Assembly: GCA_965363355.1 (NCBI GenBank)
Contig: CBDTTM010000013.1
Coordinates: 1 to 26,146, forward strand
DNA length: 26,146 nt
Direction of reading: 5' to 3'
DNA from: CBDTTM01 sp965363355
Lineage (GTDB): Bacteria > Bacillota > Negativicutes > Selenomonadales > Selenomonadaceae
A model generated the notes under the pieces. It saw only the letters and a list, made by a program, of their open reading frames with translations. It was not told the DNA's origin and ran no database searches. Made by a program: the position numbers and the translations under genes. This document shows, one piece after another, positions 1 to 7,489 of this stretch (position 1 is its first letter; each line of letters begins with the position of its first letter).

Positions 1-10
1 GGTTAAGCGA

Positions 11-39
11 AGCTCTTGCTGAAAAGCGAGGGCTTTTTT
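11..39 (+). terminator. Intrinsic terminator of a gene left of the window
   Basis: A 10-bp stem (11-20 with 25-34, two G-U wobbles) closed by a GAAA tetraloop is followed directly by a run of T. This is a textbook rho-independent terminator on the plus strand. No coding region precedes it here, so it should end a transcript that begins before position 1. Confidence 0.8.
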
Positions 40-128
40 CGTGCGCAAAAAAGGGGAAGCGAGCAAGCACGAAGACGAAAAGATAGAGAACGGAGAACGA
101 AGAGACGGGGATACGGTTCGAGGCGGGC

Positions 129-310
129 CGGAAGGCGAGGGCCAACGAAAGGCCAGGCAAGTCGCAGAAGGCAAATGAGATTCATACCAGTTCCAAGACC
201 GGGAACATCTTAAAACTCGCGTACGCTCAGACAGTTAAGATGTTCCCTACGAAATAGCATTTGCCTTGTCTGCTTGGTTGCAATGGCTTTCTTTTGGCCC
301 TCGCCTTCCG
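129..310. repeat. Long imperfect inverted repeat with conserved centre
   Basis: Two inverted arms of about 80 bp surround a 21-base centre (214-234) that contains the palindrome GCGTACGC. Matching blocks are 129-145 with 294-310 (17 bp, exact), 169-177 with 258-266 (AGGCAAATG/CATTTGCCT, exact) and 201-213 with 235-247 (GGGAACATCTTAA/TTAAGATGTTCCC, exact). Shorter matches such as GCAG and GAAA lie between them in the same order. The arms have diverged mostly by small substitutions and one insertion of about 13 bases on the left. It may be a hairpin-forming RNA or two inverted copies of a dispersed repeat. Confidence 0.75.
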
Positions 311-361
311 TTTTGAGGTATGGTGGCGAAAGAGAAGGTGCTAGGTTTAGCGAAGAGGAAC

Positions 362-556
362 GAAAGATTTGCACGCTGCTCTTCGCAGCGGGTCACTGGG
401 TGGCGTGCGTGGAGCGTTGCGGAATAGATTTGCGTGGTGTTATGGGTTTAGGCTTGATGAATAGAAGATTTGCACGCTGCTTTGTCTAGCGGGTCGCTGG
501 GGGCTGGCGTAGGGCGTTGCAGGATATATTTATTTGGCTGGCGGTTATGGATTTTA
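362..556. repeat. Tandem direct repeat, two diverged ~100-bp units
   Basis: Unit 1 (about 362-450) and unit 2 (about 464-556) share the exact 16-mer AGATTTGCACGCTGCT at 365-380 and 466-481, an offset of 101 bp. They also share AGCGGGTC, a GCGTTGC block and the ending GGTTATGG/TGTTATGG in the same order. The units have diverged and show no coding signal. Confidence 0.7.
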
Positions 557-595
557 AGGTGAGAGAATGTTCCAATTCGAAGATTTTGTGCAAAA

Positions 596-637
596 AAATA
601 AGCAATACAGTCAGCTCGAGGCTGGTATTGCTTATTT
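596..637 (-). terminator. Intrinsic terminator of the diguanylate cyclase gene
   Basis: A 13-bp perfect stem (596-608 with 625-637) with an inner CAGC/GCTG stem (612-615 with 621-624) ends, on the minus strand, in a T run formed by the A tract at 592-598. It starts one base past the stop codon of the gene above it. Confidence 0.85.
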
Positions 638-1768
638 CTATTGTGCTGTCTGGACATCTAGTATATATTCAGTATGATCTTGTGATACGATTTTATTACG
701 GCCATTGAGTTTTGCTTTATATAGATTTTCATCGGCAATTGCGATGAGGTCATGTGGCTGCATGTTATTGTCATAAGCGGCTATTCCGCCGCTTATTGTT
801 ACTTGTAAATCTACGGCAGTGAATCTGCTGGCGGCAATCGTGCAACGAATTCTTTCAGCGGTGGATTTTGCTTCATCTAGATTAGTGTCGAATAGTAAAA
901 CGAGAAATTCTTCACCACCGTAGCGGCCGACAATATCTTGACGTCTCGTTTCTAGAAGAAGAATTTTTGAAAGACTTTGTAAAACCGCATCTCCAGCAAG
1001 ATGACCGTGAGAATCGTTTATTTGTTTAAAATGATCAACGTCAAACATGATGACGCATAGTTGAAAATCATGTTCATGGGCCAAGCGAGTGTGAATTGAT
1101 AATTGTTCATTTAGGTAACGACGATTATATAATAATGTCAATGGATCTTTGATTGCAAAACTGTTTAGCCTATGGGTGAGTCGCAAGGCTTTTTTTTGTT
1201 CGTAATTAAAGGCAAATAAGCTAGTGTTTATGCTGCTGCAAATCATAAAGGAAACTAGAATCAATGCAATGATGATATCGATATGGATTGCCATGTCAGA
1301 TGGCATGGGGGTAATAGTTTCTGGATGGAAATAACCATATAGGATCAATCCACTGTAGAGTGAAAGGGAAAGACACGATAAGCAGAAGCGAGGGAAAACT
1401 TTAGGAAGCAAGTTAATGGAGTATATGCCAATCAAGAAATAAAGCGGCATGCCTCCTTTAATGCCACCGGAGCCAAAGTAATTTAAGGGGAAGATAAAAA
1501 AATTGATGCCAAGGCAAATTGCCATGATGGAGCGATCGATATTATGCGATATCAGTGAATAGCTGCCAATCAAGAGCAGGTATAAAAAACAAGCGCCAGC
1601 AGCCAGCAGTCCTAAGCCGGTTTCTCCGATATAGTAAGTATTTATAAGCCCTAAAAGGGAGCCAATCAATCCTATAATCATAAGTGAGTAATAAATCCGG
1701 TCTTTTAAAGATATACACTTCGTGCATTGGAGAAGAATTTTTAGAAAACGCAGTGAAAATTTTTTCAA
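638..1768 (-). CDS. Membrane-bound diguanylate cyclase (GGDEF)
   Basis: Predicted to make cyclic di-GMP from two GTP at the inner face of the cytoplasmic membrane. The N-terminal half has about six hydrophobic segments (roughly residues 28-185 counted from the GTG at 1777) with no sensory domain I recognise. The GGDEF domain follows (about 208-365): DPLTLLYNRR, FDVDHFKQIND and the active-site loop GGEEF at 287-291. The inhibitory I-site RRQD lies at 278-281, at the usual distance before GGEEF, so product inhibition is expected. Start choice: the longest frame begins with a GTG at 1777 that overlaps AAGGAG. A TTG at 1768 sits 8 bases after that AAGGAG and is the better start. It is transcribed alone. 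No EAL or HD-GYP partner is nearby, so the physiological output is unknown. Confidence 0.9.
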   Translation of the reverse strand: MKKFSLRFLKILLQCTKCISLKDRIYYSLMIIGLIGSLLGLINTYYIGETGLGLLAAGACFLYLLLIGSYSLISHNIDRSIMAICLGINFFIFPLNYFGSGGIKGGMPLYFLIGIYSINLLPKVFPRFCLSCLSLSLYSGLILYGYFHPETITPMPSDMAIHIDIIIALILVSFMICSSINTSLFAFNYEQKKALRLTHRLNSFAIKDPLTLLYNRRYLNEQLSIHTRLAHEHDFQLCVIMFDVDHFKQINDSHGHLAGDAVLQSLSKILLLETRRQDIVGRYGGEEFLVLLFDTNLDEAKSTAERIRCTIAASRFTAVDLQVTISGGIAAYDNNMQPHDLIAIADENLYKAKLNGRNKIVSQDHTEYILDVQTAQ

Positions 1769-1824
1769 AGACAACACTCCTTATCAAGCAGATAGGGGAT
1801 TTATTGGGTTCATAAGACTAGTTC

Positions 1825-1853
1825 ATTATAGTTCAATTTTTTATAAAGGGCAA
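1825..1853 (-). promoter_or_regulatory. Promoter of the diguanylate cyclase gene
   Basis: On the minus strand TTGCCC (1853-1848) and TATAAT (1830-1825) are separated by 17 bp, a good housekeeping-sigma promoter. It lies about 57 bases upstream of the TTG start. Confidence 0.65.
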
Positions 1854-1898
1854 TGCATAATCCTCTTTAGGAGGACATAAATAAAGCCGATCCATGGC

Positions 1899-1947
1899 AA
1901 AAGGGGATGTAGCGAAAATGATTTCTCATTTTGTTACATCCCCTTTT
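1899..1947 (-). terminator. Terminator of the ABC importer operon
   Basis: A long near-perfect hairpin has left arm 1899-1922 and right arm 1924-1947, with AAAAGGGGATGTA pairing to TACATCCCCTTTT and GAAAATGA to TCATTTTG. It starts a few bases after the ATPase stop codon. The T tails are short (four) on both strands, so it could act in both directions. Confidence 0.7.
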
Positions 1948-1952
1948 GTTCA

Positions 1953-2747
1953 TCAGCCAAGAAGCATACGGTCATTGGCAAAAGCATTGCCGCTGGCTTC
2001 TTCAAACATTTTAAGCAAGTCTTGAATGGTGAGATTGGCTTTTTCTTCGCCGCTTACGTCGATGATGCATTTGCCACTGTCAAGCATGATCAAGCGATTG
2101 CCAAAACGCAGTGCGTCACGCATGTTATGTGTAATCATCAAGGTAGTGAGTTTATGACGTTTTACGATTTTATCGGTAAGGTCAAGAACTTTGGCGGCTG
2201 TTTTAGGGTCGAGGGCAGCTGTGTGTTCATCGAGCAGCAGTAGTTTTGGTTTTCCCATCGTAGCCATGAGAAGAGTCAGTGCTTGTCGTTGTCCGCCGGA
2301 AAGCAAACCGACTTTGCTGGTGAGGCGGTCTTCAAGACCGAGGTCAAGTTCCTTGAGTAGTTCAATAAAATATTTTTGATCGTTGTGTTTAGAGCTCCAG
2401 CGCAGGGTTGGGAGCTTGCCACGCCGCGAGGCAATTGCTAGATTTTCTTCGATCATCATGTCACCGGCGGTGCCGAGCATGGGGTCTTGAAAGACGCGGC
2501 CGATGTATTTGGCTCGTTTATGTTCGGGAACTTTAGTTATGTCATCGCCATCAATTTGGATCGTGCCCGCATCGACGAAGAATACGCCGGCTACCGAGTT
2601 TTGCAAAGTTGATTTTCCAGCACCGTTGCCGCCTATGACGGTGACGAACTCACCGGGAGCCAGATGCAGGCTGAAGTCTTGTAAGGCGACTTTTTCATTG
2701 ATGGTACCGGGGTTAAACGTTTTTGAGATATGTTCAATCTTTAGCAT
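1953..2747 (-). CDS. ABC importer ATPase (COG1101-like, TrpZ-like)
   Basis: ATP-hydrolysing subunit of an importer for a small substrate, working with the permease and lipoprotein encoded upstream. From the chosen start (264 residues): Walker A GGNGAGKST at 39-47, Q-loop FQDP near 87, signature LSGGQRQA from 149, Walker B LLLLDE ending near 174 followed by HTAALDP, and a switch histidine in THNM. The DEHTAALDP form is typical of the ATPases that accompany ABC_sub_bind lipoproteins, some of which (TrpXYZ) carry tryptophan or tyrosine. A longer frame starts at 2774, but GGAGGT lies 9 bases before the ATG at 2747, which I prefer. That start overlaps the permease gene by 14 bases, suggesting translational coupling. 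The substrate cannot be read from the sequence. Confidence 0.9.
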   Translation of the reverse strand: MLKIEHISKTFNPGTINEKVALQDFSLHLAPGEFVTVIGGNGAGKSTLQNSVAGVFFVDAGTIQIDGDDITKVPEHKRAKYIGRVFQDPMLGTAGDMMIEENLAIASRRGKLPTLRWSSKHNDQKYFIELLKELDLGLEDRLTSKVGLLSGGQRQALTLLMATMGKPKLLLLDEHTAALDPKTAAKVLDLTDKIVKRHKLTTLMITHNMRDALRFGNRLIMLDSGKCIIDVSGEEKANLTIQDLLKMFEEASGNAFANDRMLLG

Positions 2748-3633
2748 AGTATTGAGACCTCCGTTTTTTGTCATTCCATTTGCTGCGGAAGAGCGGCAGG
2801 GAAAGTGCCAGAGCTACGAGGATTGCCGTAAAGAGTTTTAAATCGTTTGGTGGCATTCCGAGCTGCAATACGATGGCGATGACAATGCGGTAGACGACGG
2901 AGCCGAGAACGACAGAAATCAAGCAGTTTTTAAAGCTTTTTGTGCCAAAGAGGACTTCGCCGATGATTACGGAGGCTAGGCCGATGACGATAGTGCCAAC
3001 GCCCATACCGACGTCAGCAAAGCCGTTGCTTTGTGCTACGAGGCTGCCAGAAACGGCTACCAGGCCGTTGCTGAGCAGAAGGCCCAAGATGATGGTCATG
3101 TCAGTGTTCACGCCATTGGCACGGATCATTTGCTGATTGCAGCCGGTTGCACGGATTGCAGCCCCGATTTCTGTACCGAAGAACCAATACATGAGCAGCA
3201 TAAAAAATAAAGTGCTGACAATGCCGACAAGAAGTGTTGCAGTTTGGTTATCAATTCCATAATTGCTGAACAGTGAAAATATCGTATCGATGCGAAGCAG
3301 CGAAAGATTGGCTTTTCCCATGATGCGCAAGTTTATGGAATATAGGGCAATCATAGTCAAGATGCCGGCAAGAAGTGCCGGTATTTTTAGTTTTGTGTGT
3401 AAAACTCCGGTAATGACTCCGCCGAGCATTCCGGCGATTCCGGCAGCAAAAACTGCGCTGACGGGACTGAATCCACCGACGAGACAAGATGCGCCTACGG
3501 CAGCACCTAAAGGGAAGCTTCCTTCAACGGTCAGATCGGCAATGTCTAGGACGCGGAACGTCAAATATACACCTAGGGCGAGGATTGACCAGAGAAGCCC
3601 TTGGGATATAGTCGGGATAATAAGATCTAACAT
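2734..3633 (-). CDS. ABC importer permease (BPD_transp_2 type)
   Basis: Membrane channel subunit of the same importer. The 299-residue protein is hydrophobic throughout, with about eight or nine predicted membrane helices. It has the glycine- and alanine-rich character of branched-chain-type permeases (for example the segment GLASVIIGEVLFG, and a short helix near VLDIADLTVEGSF at the N-terminus, residues about 28-40). GGAGG stands 8 bases upstream of the ATG. It lies between the lipoprotein and ATPase genes and matches the usual three-gene order. The terminator at 3694-3720 separates it from the lipoprotein gene, so it is probably made in lower amounts. The family assignment is firm; the transported substrate is inferred only from family members. 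Confidence 0.88.
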   Translation of the reverse strand: MLDLIIPTISQGLLWSILALGVYLTFRVLDIADLTVEGSFPLGAAVGASCLVGGFSPVSAVFAAGIAGMLGGVITGVLHTKLKIPALLAGILTMIALYSINLRIMGKANLSLLRIDTIFSLFSNYGIDNQTATLLVGIVSTLFFMLLMYWFFGTEIGAAIRATGCNQQMIRANGVNTDMTIILGLLLSNGLVAVSGSLVAQSNGFADVGMGVGTIVIGLASVIIGEVLFGTKSFKNCLISVVLGSVVYRIVIAIVLQLGMPPNDLKLFTAILVALALSLPLFRSKWNDKKRRSQYYAKD

Positions 3634-3693
3634 AAGAAAACCTCCTATAAAATATAAAACATATTGAAGGGAATTTTGTTTGAGAAGAAAAAC

Positions 3694-3720
3694 AGACAGG
3701 CGCGATCAACGCACCTGTCT
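3694..3720 (-). terminator. Intra-operon terminator between lipoprotein and permease
   Basis: AGACAGG (3694-3700) pairs with CCTGTCT (3714-3720), with an inner GCG/CGC stem and a five-base loop. On the minus strand it is followed by GTTTTTCTT. Its place just after the lipoprotein gene fits a leaky terminator that lets more lipoprotein than permease be made. Confidence 0.7.
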
Positions 3721-3726
3721 ATTGAG

Positions 3727-4722
3727 TCATTGTACGAGGTCAGCGGAGCTGAGCATGTCTGCTGGAATTGTGATGCCAAGCAATTTCGCGTTTGTTTCGT
3801 TAATGGTCAATTTCATTTCTTTTAATGCCTGAATCGGCATATCGGCAGGTTTTGTTTTACCAGATAATATATCGGCGGCCATTTCTCCTGTTTGGAGACC
3901 TAGCTGGTAGTAATCAACGCCGTAGGTGGCAAGGCCACCGGCTTTGACCATATTCGGTTCGCCGCAGATTACGGGAATCTTTGCTGGATTGGTGATAGCT
4001 GCGAGTGTTGGCATTGCCGAGGCGATGATGTTATCGGTTGGTTCATAGATTGCATCGACTTTTCCGACAAGGCTCTGGGTAGCTTGCTGGATGTCGTTTA
4101 CGGTTGATACGGTTGCTTCAACGACGGTCAGGCCTTTTGATTGAGCATATTCCTTCATAAGCTTGACCTGCGTTTCAGAATTGACTTCACTCGAACAATA
4201 TACGGTTCCAATTGTTTTTGCATTTGGAACGAGTTTCAGTAATAAGTCAACCTGTTCTTTTATTGGGTTCATATCGGTTGTGCCGGTGACATTGCCTTTA
4301 GGGGCTTCGTTACTGGCAACGAGCTTGGCTTGTTGATAATCGGTGACAGCAGTTGCTACAATCGGGATGTCTTTTGTAAGATTTGCTGCAGCCTGTGCGG
4401 CTGGTGTTGCGATTGCGCAAATCAAATCCACTTTGTTATTGACGAAACGCTGCGCTATATTTTGAAGATTTGATTGATCTGCTTGGGCATTTTGCCGGTC
4501 AAACTCAATATTTTCGCCTTCTTTATAGCCTCTTTTTGCCAAACCGTCAACAAAACCTTTATTGGCTGCATCAAGTGCGTTGTGTTCGACAAGCTGGACA
4601 ATACCTACCTTTACCACTTTTTTTTCGGCACTTTTTTCACTGCCACATCCGCTTAAAGCGGCAAGTGAGAGCGCTGCTGCCATACAGAGGGCCAGAGCTT
4701 TTCCTTTTTTTGATTTCAACAT
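3727..4722 (-). CDS. ABC importer substrate-binding lipoprotein (ABC_sub_bind)
   Basis: Captures the substrate outside the membrane and delivers it to the permease. From the chosen start the protein is 331 residues. It has a basic N-terminus, a hydrophobic stretch and the lipobox LSGC, giving a lipid-modified Cys at about 26. The mature part carries the type I periplasmic-binding-protein fold of family PF04392 (VKVGIVQLVEHNALDAANKG near the start, then VDLICAIATPAAQAAAN). This family includes tryptophan/tyrosine-binding TrpX proteins. Start choice: the first ATG (4731) abuts GGAAGG too closely, while the ATG at 4722 has 9-base spacing. It is the first gene of the operon. No T-box or amino-acid riboswitch was recognised in the leader. 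Confidence 0.9.
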   Translation of the reverse strand: MLKSKKGKALALCMAAALSLAALSGCGSEKSAEKKVVKVGIVQLVEHNALDAANKGFVDGLAKRGYKEGENIEFDRQNAQADQSNLQNIAQRFVNNKVDLICAIATPAAQAAANLTKDIPIVATAVTDYQQAKLVASNEAPKGNVTGTTDMNPIKEQVDLLLKLVPNAKTIGTVYCSSEVNSETQVKLMKEYAQSKGLTVVEATVSTVNDIQQATQSLVGKVDAIYEPTDNIIASAMPTLAAITNPAKIPVICGEPNMVKAGGLATYGVDYYQLGLQTGEMAADILSGKTKPADMPIQALKEMKLTINETNAKLLGITIPADMLSSADLVQ

Positions 4723-4923
4723 AATTACCATCCTTCCATGCTACACTGTTTTATCTTGTAAATGATTGAAAAGAACAAAGCCTTTTCTTCATAAACTTGA
4801 GCTAAGTTCGTTTGGGAATTCAAATGGCTCCCAGGACGCACTTATATATAAAGTACTTATATTCGCTTAGAGAGAATGTATTCCTGCAAAAAACATAATG
4901 AATTTGTAAAAATGTTAATTTCC

Positions 4924-4995
4924 TGTGCATAACTTAAAAAAAACAACAGGTTATCCACAGAATATACAGAGTTATTCGCTGAAAAATGTGGATAA
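4924..4995. promoter_or_regulatory. DnaA-box cluster
   Basis: TTATCCACA at 4951-4959 and its reverse complement TGTGGATAA at 4987-4995 are both perfect consensus DnaA boxes. TGTGCATAA at 4924-4932 differs by one base. All lie within 72 bp of AT-rich DNA between two divergent operons. No replication gene is present, so this is not recognisably oriC. Confidence 0.65.
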
Positions 4996-5058
4996 GTGCG
5001 TAAATGTTTTGATGGGAAAATAAATATTTAAAATTCAATGAAATCGATTGTTTTTAAG

Positions 5059-5086
5059 TTGCTGTCATATTGTCATTTGTTATAAT
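5059..5086 (+). promoter_or_regulatory. Promoter of feoAB
   Basis: TTGCTG (5059-5064) and TATAAT (5081-5086) are 16 bp apart, placing the start of transcription some 25 bases before the feoA ATG. No clear Fur box was seen over it. GGAGGG at 5107-5112 is the feoA ribosome binding site. Confidence 0.65.
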
Positions 5087-5117
5087 AAGAAGAGCTCAAA
5101 GATAATGGAGGGTCAAC

Positions 5118-5345
5118 ATGGTTTTACAAGAGGGAAAAGTCAGCCACGATTATGTGGTTGAGCGCATAGATTTGCCATTACAGCTGGAACGTCGTTTAGA
5201 AGCGTTGGGGATTATCAGTGGAACGACCGTACGAGTATTGAATCGTAAGGATCATGGCGCTTTAGTGATCTTCGTCCGAGGCACGCGTTTTGCAATAGGC
5301 CGTGGTATTGCAGAAAATATTCAGGTCAAGGAGGCGCTTCAATGA
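5118..5345 (+). CDS. feoA: Ferrous iron transport protein A
   Basis: Small cytoplasmic SH3-like protein (75 residues, the usual FeoA size) that supports FeoB-mediated ferrous iron uptake. The family pattern is clear: RRLEALGIISGTTVRVL followed by an ALVIFVRGTRFAIGR strand pair, as in other FeoA proteins. It has a strong ribosome binding site (GGAGGG, 5 bases before ATG) and its own promoter. Its stop codon overlaps the feoB start (ATGA, 5342-5345), so the two are translated together. No FeoC follows feoB. Confidence 0.93.
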   Translation: MVLQEGKVSHDYVVERIDLPLQLERRLEALGIISGTTVRVLNRKDHGALVIFVRGTRFAIGRGIAENIQVKEALQ

Positions 5346-7399
5346 AAGATAGTATTACGATTGGCTTTGTCGGCAATCCCAACTGTGGAAAAACGACGTT
5401 GTTCAATGCATATACAGGGGCAAATCTAAAAGTTGCAAACTGGCCGGGGGTAACCGTTGAAAAAAAAGAAGGGGCCATGCGTTTTCATGACCATCTATAT
5501 AAATTGGTTGATTTGCCAGGTACGTATAGTTTGACATCGTATACGATGGAAGAACAAGTTTCGCGTCAGTATATCCTCAGCGATGATGTAGATGTCATTA
5601 TCGATGTAGCAGATGCATCCTCGCTTGAACGCAATTTGTATTTGACGCTGCAATTATTGGAACTCGGCAAACCGGTTGTTTTGGCTTTGAATATGATTGA
5701 TATCGTAGAAAAGCGCGGCTTGGAGATAGATATCCATCGTTTGCCGGAAATGCTGGGAATTCCAGTGATTCCGGTTTCGGCTCGGAAGAAGCGAGGGATG
5801 GAGGTTTTGATCCATGCGGTAGCGCATCATCGGGATTTGTCAGAAAAACCGCATCTTATCCACAATCATCATCAACAAGGGCGTCGTTTATTGCATCGCC
5901 ATGACCATCATCAAGATTATGTGATGGTTTATAGTGATTTGATCGAAGATAAGATCGATCGCATCATGGAAGAGCTCAAGCAAAGGTATACAGGGGACTT
6001 GAAATATCGTTGGCTGGCAATCAAGTTATTGGAAGCCGACAGTGAAATCATGAAAGAATATCCGATGAATCTACCGGAGGTCCTGGATCGAAGCTATGAA
6101 AAGGAAATCATCAATCAAAAATATGATTTCATCGAAGAAATCATGAATGAAGTCATGGTCAATCGTGATGAAAAAATGGCTTCGACCAATCGGGCTGATG
6201 TAATATTGACGCATCGTTGGCTGGGACTGCCGATTTTTCTCGGCATTATGGCGTGTGTTTTCTTTTTGACTTTTATTATTGGCGATTGGATCAAAGAGTA
6301 TTTTCAGGTTTTCTTGACCGCGCTATCGGATGGGACAACGAAGGGGCTCGCATCTCTATCGGTTCAGCCGATGCTCATCTCTTTGGTCGTTGATGGGATC
6401 ATTGCGGGGGTTGGCAGTATTCTGACATTCTTGCCGAATATATGCATCTTGTTTTTGGCATTGGCTTTTTTAGAGGACAGCGGCTATATAGCCAGGGTTG
6501 CTTTTATCATGGATGGCATCATGTCGAGGTTAGGTTTGTCAGGGCGTGCGTTCATTCCAATGATCCTAGGGTTTGGTTGTAGTGTGCCGGCGATTATGGC
6601 GTCGCGGGTTTTAGAGGATAAGCGGGATCGTTATAAGACGATGCTCGTGACGCCTTTTATGTCTTGTAGTGCCCGTTTGCCGATTTATGTTTTGTTCTCG
6701 GGAATGTTTTTTGGCGAATATGCGATGCTGGCAGCGTATTCGATGTATTTGCTCGGCATGGTAGTCGCCGGTCTTACGGCATATGCTTTGCATTTGTTCG
6801 ATGCGAAAGATAACAGCAATCTGCTTTTGATCGAGTTGCCGGAATATAAGGCGCCGAGTATGCGCAGTATCTTCATCTACGTGAGTGAAAAGGTCAAGGA
6901 TTATGTACAGAAGGCTGGTACGACAATTTTTGTCGCATCAGTCGTCATGTGGTTCTTGCTGAATTTTGGTCCGGCAGGCTATACGTTAGATATGACGGAT
7001 AGTTTTGGTGCGTGGTTAGGCAAGCTGGTTGTGCCTATTTTTGCTCCGATTGGGCTTGGGTATTGGCAGTTAGTTGCAGCGCTTATTGCTGGGGTTTCAG
7101 CCAAAGAGGTTGTGGTATCGAGCTGTTCCGTGCTTTTTGGCATTGGCAATATCAATTCAGATAGCGGTATGGCGGCCTTGTCACAGATTCTAGGAGATCA
7201 AGGATTCTCGGCAGTCAATGCCTATGCGCTTATGGTATTTTGTCTTCTCTATGTACCGTGTATGGCTACTTTAGCGACGATTAAGAAGGAAACGGAGAGT
7301 TGGCGCTGGTTGGGGCTGACTATTGCCTTTCAGCTCGGAATGGCCTGGAGCCTGACGTTTGTGATTTACCATTTTGGTTTGTTTTTTTGGGGCGCTTGA
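5342..7399 (+). CDS. feoB: Ferrous iron transporter B with His-rich insert
   Basis: Inner-membrane Fe(II) transporter with an N-terminal G-protein domain. GTPase motifs are complete: G1 GNPNCGKT (11-18), G3 DLPG (57-60), G4 NMID (117-120) and G5 SAR (146-148). After the G domain comes an alpha-helical spacer and then a membrane region from about residue 295, including the conserved GFGCSVPAIMASR and SCSARLPIYVLF segments of the two Gate domains. Between the G domain and the spacer (residues 162-190) lies a stretch with ten histidines (clusters HNHH and HRHDHH), which I read as an additional metal-binding loop. Length 685 is normal to slightly long. It is coupled to feoA by a 4-base overlap. 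The strand is T-rich and the termination signal follows at once. Confidence 0.95.
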   Translation: MKDSITIGFVGNPNCGKTTLFNAYTGANLKVANWPGVTVEKKEGAMRFHDHLYKLVDLPGTYSLTSYTMEEQVSRQYILSDDVDVIIDVADASSLERNLYLTLQLLELGKPVVLALNMIDIVEKRGLEIDIHRLPEMLGIPVIPVSARKKRGMEVLIHAVAHHRDLSEKPHLIHNHHQQGRRLLHRHDHHQDYVMVYSDLIEDKIDRIMEELKQRYTGDLKYRWLAIKLLEADSEIMKEYPMNLPEVLDRSYEKEIINQKYDFIEEIMNEVMVNRDEKMASTNRADVILTHRWLGLPIFLGIMACVFFLTFIIGDWIKEYFQVFLTALSDGTTKGLASLSVQPMLISLVVDGIIAGVGSILTFLPNICILFLALAFLEDSGYIARVAFIMDGIMSRLGLSGRAFIPMILGFGCSVPAIMASRVLEDKRDRYKTMLVTPFMSCSARLPIYVLFSGMFFGEYAMLAAYSMYLLGMVVAGLTAYALHLFDAKDNSNLLLIELPEYKAPSMRSIFIYVSEKVKDYVQKAGTTIFVASVVMWFLLNFGPAGYTLDMTDSFGAWLGKLVVPIFAPIGLGYWQLVAALIAGVSAKEVVVSSCSVLFGIGNINSDSGMAALSQILGDQGFSAVNAYALMVFCLLYVPCMATLATIKKETESWRWLGLTIAFQLGMAWSLTFVIYHFGLFFWGA

Positions 7400-7429
7400 G
7401 TTTAGATAAAAAGTAGACTGCACAAAAAT

Positions 7430-7481
7430 AGCCCCGCAGAAATTCGATCGGATAAATCGGACTTTTGCAGGGCTGTTTTTT
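7430..7481 (+). terminator. Terminator shared by feoB and the convergent secreted-protein gene
   Basis: AGCCCCGCA (7430-7438) pairs with TGCAGGGCT (7466-7474) with one mismatch, and further pairing is possible inside. On the plus strand GTTTTTT follows. On the minus strand the opposite side ends in ATTTTTG, so it probably serves both converging transcripts. Confidence 0.75.
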
Positions 7482-7489
7482 GCTGTTTT

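Larger units (their letters stand above)
40..590. other. Gene-free, repeat-rich region
   Basis: No convincing gene. The short open frames here lack plausible ribosome binding sites, are rich in Arg/Lys on one strand and low-complexity on the other, and overlap repeats. Bases 40-180 are strongly purine-rich on the plus strand, and the stretch as a whole looks more GC-rich than the AT-rich spacers elsewhere in the window. It contains the long inverted repeat at 129-310 and the tandem repeat at 362-556, listed separately. It could be an intergenic repeat element, a structured RNA or decayed sequence. Confidence 0.6.

Noticed and set aside
3..708. Several short open frames on both strands at the left edge
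   Set aside because: They have no ribosome binding sites, are of low complexity, overlap the repeats and terminators, and resemble no protein I know.
4723..4900. A tryptophan-responsive leader before the ABC importer
   Set aside because: Only a weak 5-bp hairpin (4813-4833) was seen, with no T-box, Trp-rich leader peptide or strong attenuator.
4900..5100. The DnaA-box cluster as the chromosomal origin
   Set aside because: No dnaA, dnaN or other origin-linked gene is nearby, and only two perfect boxes are present.
5040..5117. A Fur box over the feoAB promoter
   Set aside because: No 19-bp Fur-like palindrome was found; only scattered AT-rich matches that could be chance.
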